The notes: generated by a model not told the origin, from the sequence alone. DNA of 64,000 bases from Mucilaginibacter mallensis (GCF_900105165.1 NZ_LT629740.1:5270001-5334000); one strand, 5' to 3'; shown: positions 15,717 to 25,692, counted from the first letter of the stretch. Translations and numbers: made by a program.

Positions 15717-18299
15717 TCATAAACCTTTTTTCCTAACAATTCCGGGCTTACGGGAGCGCTTGTTTTCGGCATCCTTAACGCCTTCGGCACCGTAGCGGCG
15801 GGCCATTTTGGCTATGCGTTCTTCCATGGTTTCGGTGGTTAATTTTTCACGACCAAGGCTATCCACCATTATAGGAAAGGCGAATGGCGTAGGGCGCTCA
15901 ATTGTTTTAAGGACGATGCTTTGCTTGCTGATGCGTTGTAAGGCCATGCGCAAACGGAACTCTTCCAACTGGAAAGCTAATGCCTCATTATAAGCCTGTC
16001 GCACCAATAGATTATCCGGCTCATACTCACTAAAAACCTCGAAAAGCAATGAGGTTGATGCCTGCAAATGCTTATTCTTCACCTGCTGACCGGGATAGCC
16101 CGTGAACACCAAGCCTCCGATATGTGCAATATCCCTGAAACGACGGCGGGCCATTTCATTAGCGTTAAGGCTATGCTGGATATCGTCCAACAAATTATCG
16201 ATAGAAAAGAAATCCGTATTTTCCAGCACTTCTTCTATCGGCACATCATCGTCTGTTAACAGTTCAAAACCATAATCATTCATGGCTATAGAGAAAGTAG
16301 CGCTTTTTATTTTGCTGATGCGATAGGCCAGCAACGATGCCATGCCCTCATGCACCAAACGGCCCTCGAAAGGATAGAACAGCAAATGATGCCCTTCGGT
16401 GGATTTGAATGACTCGATCAAAAACTCATGGCTTTGCGGCAGGTGTGATAATTTTTCCTGTAACTGAAAAAGCGGTTTTAGGGCGATAACTTCCTCATCC
16501 TGTTCAATACCATGGGCTACTTCATCCAGCTTATCACGAAATACGGCTGCCAGTTGTGATGATAGCGGCATCCTGCCACCGTTCCAGCTGGGAATGATCC
16601 CTTTTGTTGCGTTTGATTTTTTTACGTAGGCAGTCATCTCCTTCACCCTGATAAATTCAAGGCTGCGCCCCGCGAACCAGAACACATTGCCCGGTCTTAA
16701 CTTGGCTATGAAATTTTCTTCGATAGTCCCTAAGCTACCACCGCTTAGCCATTTTACGCGTATACTCAACTCACTGGTTATGGTGCCTATGCTGAGGCGG
16801 TGGCGCATGGCTACCCGCCGGTTATTTACTTTATACAGGCCGTTCTCTACCTCAACCTTTAAAAACTCATCATATTGCGCCAGGGTTTTGCCGCCGTTGG
16901 TTATAAAATCCAACAACTGGTTAAACTCCTTGCGGGTAAGATCAGCAAAGGCAAAGGTTGTTTTCACCTCGCTAAACAATTCATCGGCTCGAAAACCATC
17001 CGATACCGCCAACGTAACCATGTATTGGATCAGTACATCCATGGTAAGCAGCATGGGGTCTCTGCTTTCAAAAATTCCTTTTTTTATGCCTTCCTTCAGT
17101 GCTGCCCCCTCTAATAGTTCCAGTGAATGGGTAGGCACGAAATACGCTTTTGATACTGCCCCGGGATGGTGACCACTCCTGCCTGCCCGCTGCATAAAAC
17201 GGGCAACACCTTTGGGGCTGCCTACTTGTACCACGGTATCCACCGGGCGAAAATCAACACCCAGATCCAAACTCGATGTACATACTACCACCTTTAAAGC
17301 TTCGGCATGCAGGGCCGCCTCCACCCAGTTGCGCAGCTCGTTATCCAGCGAGCCGTGGTGCATAGCCATAATACCGGCATACTCCGGATAATTATCTAAG
17401 ATAGCATGGTACCAGATCTCGGATTGCGACCGTGTATTGGTAAATATGAGCGTGGTTTTGCTCTTTTCCACAACCTCCATCACCTGCGGCAGCAGCTTTA
17501 TACCGATGTGACCTGCCCATGAGTAATTCTCAATGTTTTCAGGGATTATGGATTTGATCAGCAGTTTCTTTTCCAGATTAGCCCGTACCATTATGATCTT
17601 TTCATCAGGAAAATCGTTACCAAGCAATACTTCCGCGGCTTGTTCAAGGTTACCTATGGTTGCGGAGATGCCCCAGATTTTTAGTCGATAGTCCATGGTC
17701 GATAGTCCATGGTTATTTTCCTGTTGATTGTTGACTAAAGACTGCCGACTCAAGACTTTCAACCTGGATAACCCCAATTCCACCTGTACCCCTCTTTTAG
17801 TACCTAACAGCTCATGCCATTCGTCAATTACTACTACCTGCAAACCGGCGAATATCTTGGGGTACTCCTTTTGAGCGAGCATGAGGTGCAGGCTTTCGGG
17901 GGTGGTGAGCAATACTTCGGGCAGTTTCTTTTTAAGGGCCTGCTTTTCGGCAGCGGGAGTATCACCGGTACGGGTAGCTATTTGCCAGGGGATACCGATC
18001 TCATCGCATACCTCTTGCATGGCTTTTTTAATATCATTGGTAAGCGCCCGCAATGGGGTGATCCATAACATGAGCAGACCATTATTTTTGCGGGTGGTAT
18101 AGGTATCGGGATGTTTGTTAATATAATCAGCCAGAAAAGGCAGGAACAGGGCAAATGTTTTACCACTGCCGGTAGGGGCGTTCAGCAAGCCGGAAAAGCC
18201 ATTTAAATAGGCTGCCTCCATTTCGCTTTGAAAGGCGAATTGCTCCCAGTTTTTTTGTTTATACCATTGCTGTATTACCTGCTGGCCCCGTGTTATCAT
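15717..18299 (-). CDS. Lhr-type DEXH-box DNA helicase (ligase-associated DNA-damage-response type)
   Basis: 860 residues. Walker A is APTGSGKT (41-48), motif Ia TPLRALTND, motif II DEWH (159-162), motif III ISAT (211-214) and motif VI QRAGRSGH. The C-terminal part matches the Lhr core winged-helix and DEAD/DEAH-associated domains. In many bacteria this subtype sits next to an ATP-dependent DNA ligase and a beta-CASP nuclease. Neither is here. Residues about 181-205, between motifs II and III, are encoded by an inserted gene-gap repeat (17683-17760) yet the frame is kept. The lipoprotein gene diverges 57 bases upstream. Confidence 0.93.
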   Translation of the reverse strand: MITRGQQVIQQWYKQKNWEQFAFQSEMEAAYLNGFSGLLNAPTGSGKTFALFLPFLADYINKHPDTYTTRKNNGLLMLWITPLRALTNDIKKAMQEVCDEIGIPWQIATRTGDTPAAEKQALKKKLPEVLLTTPESLHLMLAQKEYPKIFAGLQVVVIDEWHELLGTKRGVQVELGLSRLKVLSRQSLVNNQQENNHGLSTMDYRLKIWGISATIGNLEQAAEVLLGNDFPDEKIIMVRANLEKKLLIKSIIPENIENYSWAGHIGIKLLPQVMEVVEKSKTTLIFTNTRSQSEIWYHAILDNYPEYAGIMAMHHGSLDNELRNWVEAALHAEALKVVVCTSSLDLGVDFRPVDTVVQVGSPKGVARFMQRAGRSGHHPGAVSKAYFVPTHSLELLEGAALKEGIKKGIFESRDPMLLTMDVLIQYMVTLAVSDGFRADELFSEVKTTFAFADLTRKEFNQLLDFITNGGKTLAQYDEFLKVEVENGLYKVNNRRVAMRHRLSIGTITSELSIRVKWLSGGSLGTIEENFIAKLRPGNVFWFAGRSLEFIRVKEMTAYVKKSNATKGIIPSWNGGRMPLSSQLAAVFRDKLDEVAHGIEQDEEVIALKPLFQLQEKLSHLPQSHEFLIESFKSTEGHHLLFYPFEGRLVHEGMASLLAYRISKIKSATFSIAMNDYGFELLTDDDVPIEEVLENTDFFSIDNLLDDIQHSLNANEMARRRFRDIAHIGGLVFTGYPGQQVKNKHLQASTSLLFEVFSEYEPDNLLVRQAYNEALAFQLEEFRLRMALQRISKQSIVLKTIERPTPFAFPIMVDSLGREKLTTETMEERIAKMARRYGAEGVKDAENKRSRKPGIVRKKGL
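17683..17760. repeat. Intragenic repeat inside the helicase gene
   Basis: On the + strand this 78-base block is built from short words GTCGATAGTCCATG (twice), GTTGATTGTTGACTAAAGAC and GACTCAAGACTTTC, the style of the gene-gap repeats elsewhere (compare 40583-40671). It is exactly 26 codons and encodes the low-similarity stretch starting SRQSLVNNQQENN in the helicase. Confidence 0.75.
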
Positions 18300-18356
18300 T
18301 ATAGCGCTAACAAATTAATAGTATTTTAGTTATACCTTGTATTACAAAATAAAGAT

Positions 18357-18995
18357 ATGCTTAAACATTGTTTACTGGCAGTAATAGCGATTTTATTATG
18401 CGGGTGTATGCAAAATCGGCCTAACTCAAAAGCCACAGATACCGCCGCGACTGAAGTAAATATAACAGATACTACCGGTGAAAAACCTGTGCCTGTGGAG
18501 CAGCTGATACTACCTGGGCAAAGCATCGGTACCATAGATATTAATGAAAATTCCGATAGTGTATTCCGCAAATTAGGAAAACCCGATGCGGGCGATACTG
18601 CGATGGGTAAATCACTATCAACATGGTATACCAAACATGATATATCGGGCTATAAAACCCAGATATTCTTTTCAAAACAGATGGGTGCAGCCGATGAAGT
18701 GAGCCAGGTTAAACAGATCAGGATCACATCGCCATGGTTTAAGACTATGGATTATATGAGCGCGGGCATGCACCTGCAAACTATTGAATCGAAGAAAGAA
18801 TTCAATCTAAAAAAGAGTGCTCAATATACAGATGGTGGCAAGCTCTATTTTATTTATGACGATGCCGACGCAGGGATAGCTTTTGAGATTGATGACAAGA
18901 ATGTTTGTGCTGGGATAATTATACATGAGCCACGTAAGGATGCGACTGCTTCATACATTGCATTTCATCCGAATACGCAAATCATCTCAAAATAA
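18357..18995 (+). CDS. Predicted lipoprotein of unknown function
   Basis: 212 residues. A lipoprotein signal with lipobox LLCGC puts the modified cysteine at residue 17 (MLKHCLLAVIAILLCGC). It is followed by a threonine/aspartate-rich linker and a globular part with GQSIGTIDINENSDSVFRKL then GKPDAGDTAMGKS, which recalls the BamE/SmpA-like repeat that starts G-x-S-x-x-x-V/I and G-x-P. The likely location is the outer or inner membrane, facing the periplasm. I cannot name a family with certainty. It is divergent from the helicase with a 57-base gap. Confidence 0.7.
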   Translation: MLKHCLLAVIAILLCGCMQNRPNSKATDTAATEVNITDTTGEKPVPVEQLILPGQSIGTIDINENSDSVFRKLGKPDAGDTAMGKSLSTWYTKHDISGYKTQIFFSKQMGAADEVSQVKQIRITSPWFKTMDYMSAGMHLQTIESKKEFNLKKSAQYTDGGKLYFIYDDADAGIAFEIDDKNVCAGIIIHEPRKDATASYIAFHPNTQIISK

Positions 18996-19018
18996 AAAAA
19001 GTGTGTCTGTGCTCTTTC

Positions 19019-19077
19019 AATGCCCCGGCGATACAATCGCTAGCCCATTTTAAGCACTCGTCACAGACGAGCGCAAT
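19019..19077. repeat. Repeat family E, copy 1
   Basis: The 58-base block from AATGCCCCGGCGATACAATC to CACTCGTCACAGACGAGCGC AAT is nearly identical to 39041-39099. It includes the small palindrome GGCGATACAATCGCT and the arm CTCGTCACAGACGAG. Confidence 0.85.
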
Positions 19078-19095
19078 TATCACCTATTATGGATA

Positions 19096-19210
19096 GGGTC
19101 ATGCTGAGCGATAGTCGAAGCATGAGGGTAAAGGCCTCTACTCCATACAGCCGTTAATACATAGTTCGATATCCAACGCACATGCTTCGACTATCGCTCA
19201 GCATGACACC
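19096..19210. repeat. Repeat family A, variant with CGATAGT arms
   Basis: The left arm GGGTCATGCTGAGCGATAGT then CGAAGCATG and the right arm CATGCTTCGACTATCGCTCA then GCATGACACC surround a spacer with AAAGGCCT. The right arm runs up to the stop codon of the flavin reductase gene. Confidence 0.85.
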
Positions 19211-19900
19211 CTACATTATATTAATGGAAAGGTTTTCCGTATTAAGCGCTTTCTCCCAATCGGGCGTATTGTACATGCGCTCTGGGATCTCCGCCAGTGT
19301 TGATTGGTGAACCTTATCGCCTAAAGTATAGAACTGTTGAAAACTCATAATAAGTGGTTTCCATTTGTCGGGATCAACCTGGTTGTTGTTGCCCTCCATC
19401 AGGATTGACCGCTCGAGGTAAACCTTTTTTATGAGCAGTTCAAATGTTACTATGCGCCCGCGCTGGTCTGCATCATTTTCGGCCAAACCGTGTGCGGCTT
19501 CAACTACTGCTTCCATTTGCACAGGGCATTCCTGTACCCGTGGCGGCTTAACGGTATGTGATTGTTGTTTAGTTAAGCCGGCTATGGTGAATTTATCAGC
19601 CACATGGCGATAGCCCTTCAATATTTTGGCTGGCGGCACCGGGTTTGAGCCGGTAGTTTTAGCCAGCAGATTGACAGCTGCCACCTGGTTAACCGATGGC
19701 AGATTCAGTACACATTGTTTACTGCGTATCAGGTTTTGTGTGGTTTTTGAACTTGCCGCCAACCCTATCATACATCGCCAGCCCAGCCAAAATATGGACG
19801 ACATAGGTGCGAGATTATCTGTATCATTTTCGTTTTTGGTGCTGATGAGCACTACCGGCGTGCCGAAATATAAAATGGATGGATTACTTTGAATATGCAT
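19211..19900 (-). CDS. Flavin reductase family protein (FMN-binding split barrel)
   Basis: 229 residues from ATG at 19900 (MHIQSNPSILYFGTPVVLIS). The pattern STKNENDTDNLAPMSSIFWL, then MIGLAASSKTTQNLIRSKQC and VLNLP, is that of DIM6/NTAB-type flavoproteins that bind FMN and reduce it with NAD(P)H or use it as prosthetic group. The substrate is not clear. An 11-codon upstream extension (starting MLISFITNKSI) is possible but less likely. The stop codon lies directly at the end of a family A repeat arm. Confidence 0.85.
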   Translation of the reverse strand: MHIQSNPSILYFGTPVVLISTKNENDTDNLAPMSSIFWLGWRCMIGLAASSKTTQNLIRSKQCVLNLPSVNQVAAVNLLAKTTGSNPVPPAKILKGYRHVADKFTIAGLTKQQSHTVKPPRVQECPVQMEAVVEAAHGLAENDADQRGRIVTFELLIKKVYLERSILMEGNNNQVDPDKWKPLIMSFQQFYTLGDKVHQSTLAEIPERMYNTPDWEKALNTENLSINIM

Positions 19901-19972
19901 GATACTTTTATTTGTTATGAATGATATCAACAAAAGTATGGCACCCGTATAGCCTTTAAAACCCGGTTCTTG

Positions 19973-20012
19973 CTAAATAAAAAGCGCCATTACCTGGTAA
20001 GGCAATGGCGCT
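19973..20012 (-). terminator. Terminator of the M16 peptidase gene
   Basis: On the minus strand AGCGCCATTGCC pairs with GGTAATGGCGCT (one G-T pair), loop TTACCA, followed by a T-rich tract, 26 bases past the stop codon. Confidence 0.85.
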
Positions 20013-20037
20013 ATAATAGTTCTATTCTTTTAATATT

Positions 20038-22905
20038 TTACTTTTTCTCAGGCATCAGTATCAACTTGATAAGGTTGGTGCCGCTCATGTATTTATTGGC
20101 AGCATCCCTAGTACTTTGCACGGTTACCGAGTTAAGATCTTTCAGGTGGTTCAATATCCTGTGCGGGTTTTCCTGGTTTTGGTTGCCACCAGCCAGGTAT
20201 CCTGCCCAGAAAAAGTTCTGCCTTAGTTGTACCTGTGTTGAGCGGATATCCTCGGCAACAAACTTTTGAATATCTGTCGCGCTGGCACCATTCTGTTTTA
20301 TCTTATTTACCTCGTCAAGTGCATCTGCAGTCAGCTTATCAACATTAGCAGGGGCACATCCAAAGTATATGCTAATGGTATACCTGCCGTTTGGCAATTT
20401 CACATAATCGGCACGTATGCCCGGTGAATAAACGCCGCTTTCCTGCTCGCGCAGGCGCTCGGTAAGCTTAATTTGCAATATCGATTCCAGCGCATCTACC
20501 TGTATATTATTAGCCTCATTGTAATCATAGTCGCCACTGAAAACCAGCTGAACGGTACTTTTATCGCCAATACCTTTATAAACAGTTCTGGTGACCTGCC
20601 CTGCAGGCGGATGTATATTTAAGTTTTTGTAAGTTTCAGCATGTCCGTTTGCTGGCAGGCCACCCAAATACGTTTGCAATAATGGCATTATATCATCAAT
20701 GCTAAAACTACCAACCAGTGTAAAGGTAAAACCGCTGGCATCGGCAAAACGTGCTTTATAAAAGTCGTATGCCTTATCCAAACTTGCAGCATCAAGCTGG
20801 GCGTTTGTTGTTACCAGGTTGCGGAAGTTATAGTTGTTCAGCACTGCTGCCACGGTATCCTTATAAACGTTTGTAGGGTCGAGGTTGCGATTAGCTAAAA
20901 ATGCTTTTGCCTGGGTGATGTTTGACTGCCAGATATCCGGATCCTTGCGCGGCTGGGCAAAATAAAGGTACAGTAATTGCAGGGCTGTTTCCAGGTCCTG
21001 CGGGGTTGAACTGCCTGATATACCCTGGGTAGTTTCGCTAATGTAAGGCGACATGGTAATGTTTTTACCGCTCAGCAGTTTATCCAGCTTTATCTGGTTA
21101 ATATTACCCACGCCACTACTGCCAATTATACCAGCTGCAAAATTTGCCGAAGGGAAATCGGCATCGCTTGCCAATGATGTACCACCAAAACTATAGCCGC
21201 TGATCAGTATCTGGTCGTTTTTAAAATCAGTTGGTTTAAGTATGATCTTTACGCCGTTCGACAGCGTAAACGTTGCCACCTGCAGCGAATCATCTTTTTT
21301 AACGTTAACAATTGTACTGCCGCGCGGTATATCATTCCGGGCCAGTAATGGTTCGGTACTTACATTATCAACATACGGGGTTACACCATTGCCCGCTGTG
21401 CTTATCCAGCTTAATAAAGTTTTATCATCGGGCAGTTTCGCTTTCTCTTTATCCGGAGCCTGTACAACAACCACACGATTTTGATCGCTGATGAATTTAC
21501 CGGCAAGGGCATTCATTTCGGCCAGAGTAATTTTGCCTATGTTGCTTACATAAAAGTTGTATTCAAAATCAATACCCGGTATAGCCTGGTTATTTAAGAA
21601 GTGCTCAACATACTCATTTACAAAGCTGGATGATGTTGTTTTATCCCTTTCCTTGTAAGCGTTTTGAAGCTGGGTTAAGGCATTTTGTTTGGCGCGTTCC
21701 AGTTCGGTTGCTGTAAAGCCAAACTTGCGTGCACGCTCGGTTTCGGCCACTACCGCTTTTATAGCACCTTGCAGGTCATCAGCTGTTTTTGCTACCGCGA
21801 TAGATGTAAAAGCATCCTGTTTACCCAAAAAGCTGCCATATGATGCCTGTCCGAAAAGGAATGGCGGATTAGGTTTTTGTGTTAATTCACCCAAACGCGC
21901 GTTAAGCATTTGGTTAAACAAACCTATTCTTACGCTTTGCAGGTAATCGGTAGTGGTTCTTATTTTAGTTTCAGGGTGTTTTACTACAATTTCGGCTAAA
22001 GTATAAGGAAACTCCGCATCCGTTGCAATAACTACCGAAGTACCCACACCTTGCGGGTCGGAATATTGGGTACGTGGTTTCTCAGGTGTTGGGTTTGTTA
22101 ATGCCGAGAAATTGCTTTTTATTAATGCCAGCACACGCTGTGGATCAAAATCACCAACGGCTATAACCGCCTGCAGATCGGGGCGGTACCAGTCATGATA
22201 AAATTCTTTTATGGTGGCAACGCTTGCGTTTTTAATAATATCTTCTTTACCAATAGGTATACGCTCAGCATACCTGGAGTTATTCAGCAATACCGGGAAA
22301 ACCTGTTTCTGCAAGCGCTCCTGTGCATTTTTACCACGCAGGCGGGCTTCTTCCAATACTATGCCACGCTCTTTGTCCATTTCGGCAGGATCAAACGTTA
22401 CATAACCGGCCCAGTTGGCCAGTATAGTAAAGCCTTTTTCAAATACACTTGCAGTATCAGTAGGTATTGGCAGTTGGTAAACGGTTTCATCAAAACTGGT
22501 TGAGGCGTTCAGATCAGCGCCAAATTTCACGCCTGATTTCTGTAAATAATCCACCAGTTGATTTTTAGGAAAATCGCGTGTGCCGTCAAAAGCCATATGC
22601 TCGGTAAAGTGGGCAAGGCCCTGTTGCGCGTCGGTTTCCAGAACCGATCCGGCTTTGCTTACCAAATACAACACAGCACGGTTTTTAGGCTCGGTATTTT
22701 TACGGATATAATAGGTTAAACCATTAGGCAATTTACCTATGAGAACATTGGCATCAACCGGTAACAGCTCGCTTTTTGATTGAGAAGCTGCTGCCGATGG
22801 CGTGGTGCTATGCGTAACAGGCTTTTTCTTAACCTGGGCAAAAGCGCCACCCGATGCAAGTAACAAGGCTAAAGCCGCTACAGATATATTTTTGTTGAAA
22901 TTCAT
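20038..22905 (-). CDS. M16 family zinc metallopeptidase, exported
   Basis: 955 residues. The signal peptide is MNFNKNISVAALALLLASGG, cleaved after AFA. The inverted zinc motif HFTEH (99-103) is present with a downstream glutamate in ERGIVLEEAR, giving a complete M16 active site. Two peptidase-like halves follow each other; the second (from about residue 520) lacks HxxEH, as is normal for pitrilysin-type clamshell enzymes. It degrades short peptides in the periplasm or at the surface. It is transcribed alone: its own terminator follows, and the next gene upstream is separated by 104 bases. Confidence 0.94.
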   Translation of the reverse strand: MNFNKNISVAALALLLASGGAFAQVKKKPVTHSTTPSAAASQSKSELLPVDANVLIGKLPNGLTYYIRKNTEPKNRAVLYLVSKAGSVLETDAQQGLAHFTEHMAFDGTRDFPKNQLVDYLQKSGVKFGADLNASTSFDETVYQLPIPTDTASVFEKGFTILANWAGYVTFDPAEMDKERGIVLEEARLRGKNAQERLQKQVFPVLLNNSRYAERIPIGKEDIIKNASVATIKEFYHDWYRPDLQAVIAVGDFDPQRVLALIKSNFSALTNPTPEKPRTQYSDPQGVGTSVVIATDAEFPYTLAEIVVKHPETKIRTTTDYLQSVRIGLFNQMLNARLGELTQKPNPPFLFGQASYGSFLGKQDAFTSIAVAKTADDLQGAIKAVVAETERARKFGFTATELERAKQNALTQLQNAYKERDKTTSSSFVNEYVEHFLNNQAIPGIDFEYNFYVSNIGKITLAEMNALAGKFISDQNRVVVVQAPDKEKAKLPDDKTLLSWISTAGNGVTPYVDNVSTEPLLARNDIPRGSTIVNVKKDDSLQVATFTLSNGVKIILKPTDFKNDQILISGYSFGGTSLASDADFPSANFAAGIIGSSGVGNINQIKLDKLLSGKNITMSPYISETTQGISGSSTPQDLETALQLLYLYFAQPRKDPDIWQSNITQAKAFLANRNLDPTNVYKDTVAAVLNNYNFRNLVTTNAQLDAASLDKAYDFYKARFADASGFTFTLVGSFSIDDIMPLLQTYLGGLPANGHAETYKNLNIHPPAGQVTRTVYKGIGDKSTVQLVFSGDYDYNEANNIQVDALESILQIKLTERLREQESGVYSPGIRADYVKLPNGRYTISIYFGCAPANVDKLTADALDEVNKIKQNGASATDIQKFVAEDIRSTQVQLRQNFFWAGYLAGGNQNQENPHRILNHLKDLNSVTVQSTRDAANKYMSGTNLIKLILMPEKK

Positions 22906-23009
22906 TTTTTAGATTAAGTAGGGTAATATGTTGCTAAGATGCAAAACGTATTTCTTAGTTACAAAGTATTGCGACTAATAATAGCCATCTGCAGACAAAA
23001 GCTCCGCTA

Positions 23010-24170
23010 TTATACTTTTATAATAATATTACGCTTGTAAAGCGGGTACAAAATAAGCCAGATAACAAATACCAGTGCAATGGCAGCCGCAACCGACGCG
23101 TTTACCGGTGTGAAGAATGGCACAAACAGGGTTTGGTAAAGATACCCATACAGGTTTGTTAGCTTACCATTATAATGCGCGGGTATGGCATCCAATACGC
23201 CCGGAACAATATCAGCCAGTATGTATGCTGTTATAGAGTTCATACCGAAGGTTACAAAAAACGGTGTGGCACGTTTGTAATTGTTCATATCAATAAGCCA
23301 GTATAGCAATGCCAGGGCAACGGTTGCCAAACCACCGGTGTATAGCACAAACGAGCTTGTCCACAGTTTTTTGTTAATAGGGAAGAAGAAATCCACTAAC
23401 AGCGCTAATACAACAGCCAGCACACCATATACAAACATCCAGTTTACTTTTTTGCTGTCCTCCATATTTTTATCCTTAAGCCAGGTTCCTACTCTTATAC
23501 CAAATAAGCCGGTTGCTATGGCGGGGATGGTGCCTAATATCCCTTCCGGGTCCCAAACATGCGATTCGCGCCACAGGTGGTTAGTGCCGAAAACCAAACG
23601 ATCCAACCATGCACCCAAATTGGTTTCGGGATTAAGGTTAGCGTAGCCAACGCCCGGTACAGGTATACAGGTCATGATAAGGAAGTAACCTATAAGCGCG
23701 CTTATAAACAGCCACACCCGTGTTTTAGGTGTTGTTTTTAGGTAGATGACGGTACATATAAAATACACCACGGCAATACGGGGCAAAACGCCCGGGATAC
23801 GCAGGTTGCGTAAAATATTCAGTATATTAAAATCGCCACTGATGAACGAGAAAAAGAAATGGATGCCGTAGTTGATCAGCAGCAGGGTCACCATGCGTTT
23901 AAAAGCATGCCATATCAGCTTGCCGTGATCCTCTGTTTGGGTCAGGCGTTTTTCCATAGCAAACACGATAGAAACTCCTACCATGAACAGGAAGAATGGG
24001 AATATCAGATCTGTTGGGGTACAGCCATTCCACTCAGCATGGTCGAGCGGCGGGTAAACATGAGCCCAGTCGCCGGGGTTATTTACCAGTATCATTGCGG
24101 CCATAGTTCCGCCACGCAGCACATCGAGCGAGAGCAGCCGGGGCTGTTTAACTTTAAGATCAGCAGTCAT
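23010..24170 (-). CDS. Heparan-alpha-glucosaminide N-acetyltransferase-like membrane protein (DUF5009/DUF1624 type)
   Basis: 386 residues with about ten transmembrane helices. The N-terminal signature RLLSLDVLRGGTMAAMILVN and then FPFFLFMVGVSIVFAMEKR is that of the HGSNAT/NagX family, relatives of acyltransferase 3 proteins. Members acetylate glucosamine-type sugars across a membrane or are of unknown substrate. It diverges from anmK with a 160-base gap, and anmK recycles a peptidoglycan amino sugar, so a role in amino-sugar salvage is plausible. That link is inference. Confidence 0.85.
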   Translation of the reverse strand: MTADLKVKQPRLLSLDVLRGGTMAAMILVNNPGDWAHVYPPLDHAEWNGCTPTDLIFPFFLFMVGVSIVFAMEKRLTQTEDHGKLIWHAFKRMVTLLLINYGIHFFFSFISGDFNILNILRNLRIPGVLPRIAVVYFICTVIYLKTTPKTRVWLFISALIGYFLIMTCIPVPGVGYANLNPETNLGAWLDRLVFGTNHLWRESHVWDPEGILGTIPAIATGLFGIRVGTWLKDKNMEDSKKVNWMFVYGVLAVVLALLVDFFFPINKKLWTSSFVLYTGGLATVALALLYWLIDMNNYKRATPFFVTFGMNSITAYILADIVPGVLDAIPAHYNGKLTNLYGYLYQTLFVPFFTPVNASVAAAIALVFVIWLILYPLYKRNIIIKV

Positions 24171-24330
24171 GGATTATTCAGTTTAATATATTAAGAGTCA
24201 CTAAATTTATAATTATTAATTTGTTCTTCAAATATTATGGCTTCGGAATAAGCCAATGAGTGGAAATGTATAGTTAAAGATTTGTACGCATTCGCAGTTG
24301 AAATAGCATACTGTATTGTAATTTAGCGCT

Positions 24331-25521
24331 ATGTTACCATTAAACCATAACCTGCAAAAGCTGGTTGACATTGCCCGCAAGGACAAAAAGATAGCCATCG
24401 GCTTAATGTCGGGCACATCACTGGATGGGCTGGATATTGCCCTGTGCCGGTTTAGCGGTAATGGCTTACAAACTAAATTCAGCCTTTTGCAATTTACTAC
24501 TATCCCATATGATGATACTTTTAAACAAGAAGTAAAGGCAGTATTTGCCCGCCGCGATGCTGATCTGGAAAAAGTTTGTTTGCTGAATGCCTACATCGGC
24601 ACCTATCATGCCGAGCTGGTTTTACAGGCCCTGGCAGATTGGAACATCAACCCTAAAACCGTTGATTTTATAGCCAGCCACGGGCAAACCATTTATCATG
24701 CCCCTAAAAGGTTGCACAAACAAGCAGGTTACCCAAATGCCACTCTGCAAATTGGCGATGGCGATCATATCGCGGTAAAAACAGGGATCTTAACTATAAG
24801 CGATTTCAGGCAAAAGCATATCGCGGCCGGTGGTGAGGGGGCCCCCTTGGCTTTATATGGCGATGTATTACTGGGAAGCAAAGCAGGTGAAAACAGGATA
24901 TTACTGAACATCGGCGGCATAGCTAACCTCACCTACCTGCCGGGCGATAAGGATTATACCAAAATACTTTGTACCGATATCGGCCCTGGTAATACGCTGA
25001 TAGATGCTGCCTGCCGGGAATATTTTAACAAGCCTTTTGATGAAGATTCACGGATCGCTTACTCGGGAAAGATAAACGATGCTTTGTTAAGTGAGTTATT
25101 GAGTCACCCGTTCTTTAAAGAAATCGCGCCTAAAACCACAGGACCAGAGTTGTTTAACCTGGCTTTTATAAAGGCGGCACAGGAAAGATCGAACACTTTG
25201 GGCATCAGCGCTGAAGACCTGGTTTGTACGTTGAGCGCTTTTACCGCGACAACTATTACTGATTTTATAACGGCCAATTTCCCGGCTGATATTAAATTAT
25301 TTGCCAGTGGCGGCGGCGCAAGGAATATTTATGTGATGGATAGTTTGATGCGGGGATTACCAGATGTTGAGATACAAGATACCGCGGTCTTAGGTATTGA
25401 TCCGGATGCTAAGGAGGCGATATTGTTCGCTTTGCTGGGTAATGAAGCCCTGTGCGGCGAGCCGATAAAGATCGGGGATAATCCTACGGTTTTGATGGGA
25501 AAATTTAGTTTCGCGGGGTAG
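24331..25521 (+). CDS. anmK: Anhydro-N-acetylmuramic acid kinase
   Basis: 396 residues. The phosphate-binding motif IGLMSGTSLDGLDIAL (about 22-37), FIASHGQTIYHAP, LLNIGGIANLTYLP, DIGPGNTLIDA and FASGGGARN are all present and define AnmK. It opens and phosphorylates 1,6-anhydro-MurNAc to MurNAc-6-phosphate during cell-wall recycling. Active-site residues appear intact. MurQ, the next enzyme, is not in the window. It is divergent from the acetyltransferase-like gene and followed by small palindromes and a family D repeat. Confidence 0.95.
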   Translation: MLPLNHNLQKLVDIARKDKKIAIGLMSGTSLDGLDIALCRFSGNGLQTKFSLLQFTTIPYDDTFKQEVKAVFARRDADLEKVCLLNAYIGTYHAELVLQALADWNINPKTVDFIASHGQTIYHAPKRLHKQAGYPNATLQIGDGDHIAVKTGILTISDFRQKHIAAGGEGAPLALYGDVLLGSKAGENRILLNIGGIANLTYLPGDKDYTKILCTDIGPGNTLIDAACREYFNKPFDEDSRIAYSGKINDALLSELLSHPFFKEIAPKTTGPELFNLAFIKAAQERSNTLGISAEDLVCTLSAFTATTITDFITANFPADIKLFASGGGARNIYVMDSLMRGLPDVEIQDTAVLGIDPDAKEAILFALLGNEALCGEPIKIGDNPTVLMGKFSFAG

Positions 25522-25569
25522 AGAAAGTTGCAAACTTTCTTTATTGATGGCGTTCAGTCACAGACTGAA
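25522..25569. repeat. Two short palindromes directly after anmK
   Basis: AGAAAGTT-GCA-AACTTTCT (25522-25540) starts at the first base after the stop. It is followed by TTCAGTC-ACA-GACTGAA (25553-25569). Either may serve as an mRNA end, but no T-tract is present. Confidence 0.6.
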
Positions 25570-25592
25570 GCCAGAGTACCATTATAAACCTT

Positions 25593-25691
25593 ATTGTCAT
25601 TTCGAACGCTAGTGAGAAATCTTCTGCGACTTGCACTTCCGTTCGGCATGGCGAAGAAGATTTCTCCTCGTACCTCGTTCGAAATGACAAT
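25593..25691. repeat. Repeat family D, inverted pair
   Basis: The left arm ATTGTCATTTCGAACGCTAG then TGAGAAATCTTC and the right arm GAAGATTTCTCCTCGTACCT then CGTTCGAAATGACAAT form an imperfect palindrome with a short spacer. Confidence 0.85.
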
Positions 25692-25692
25692 G

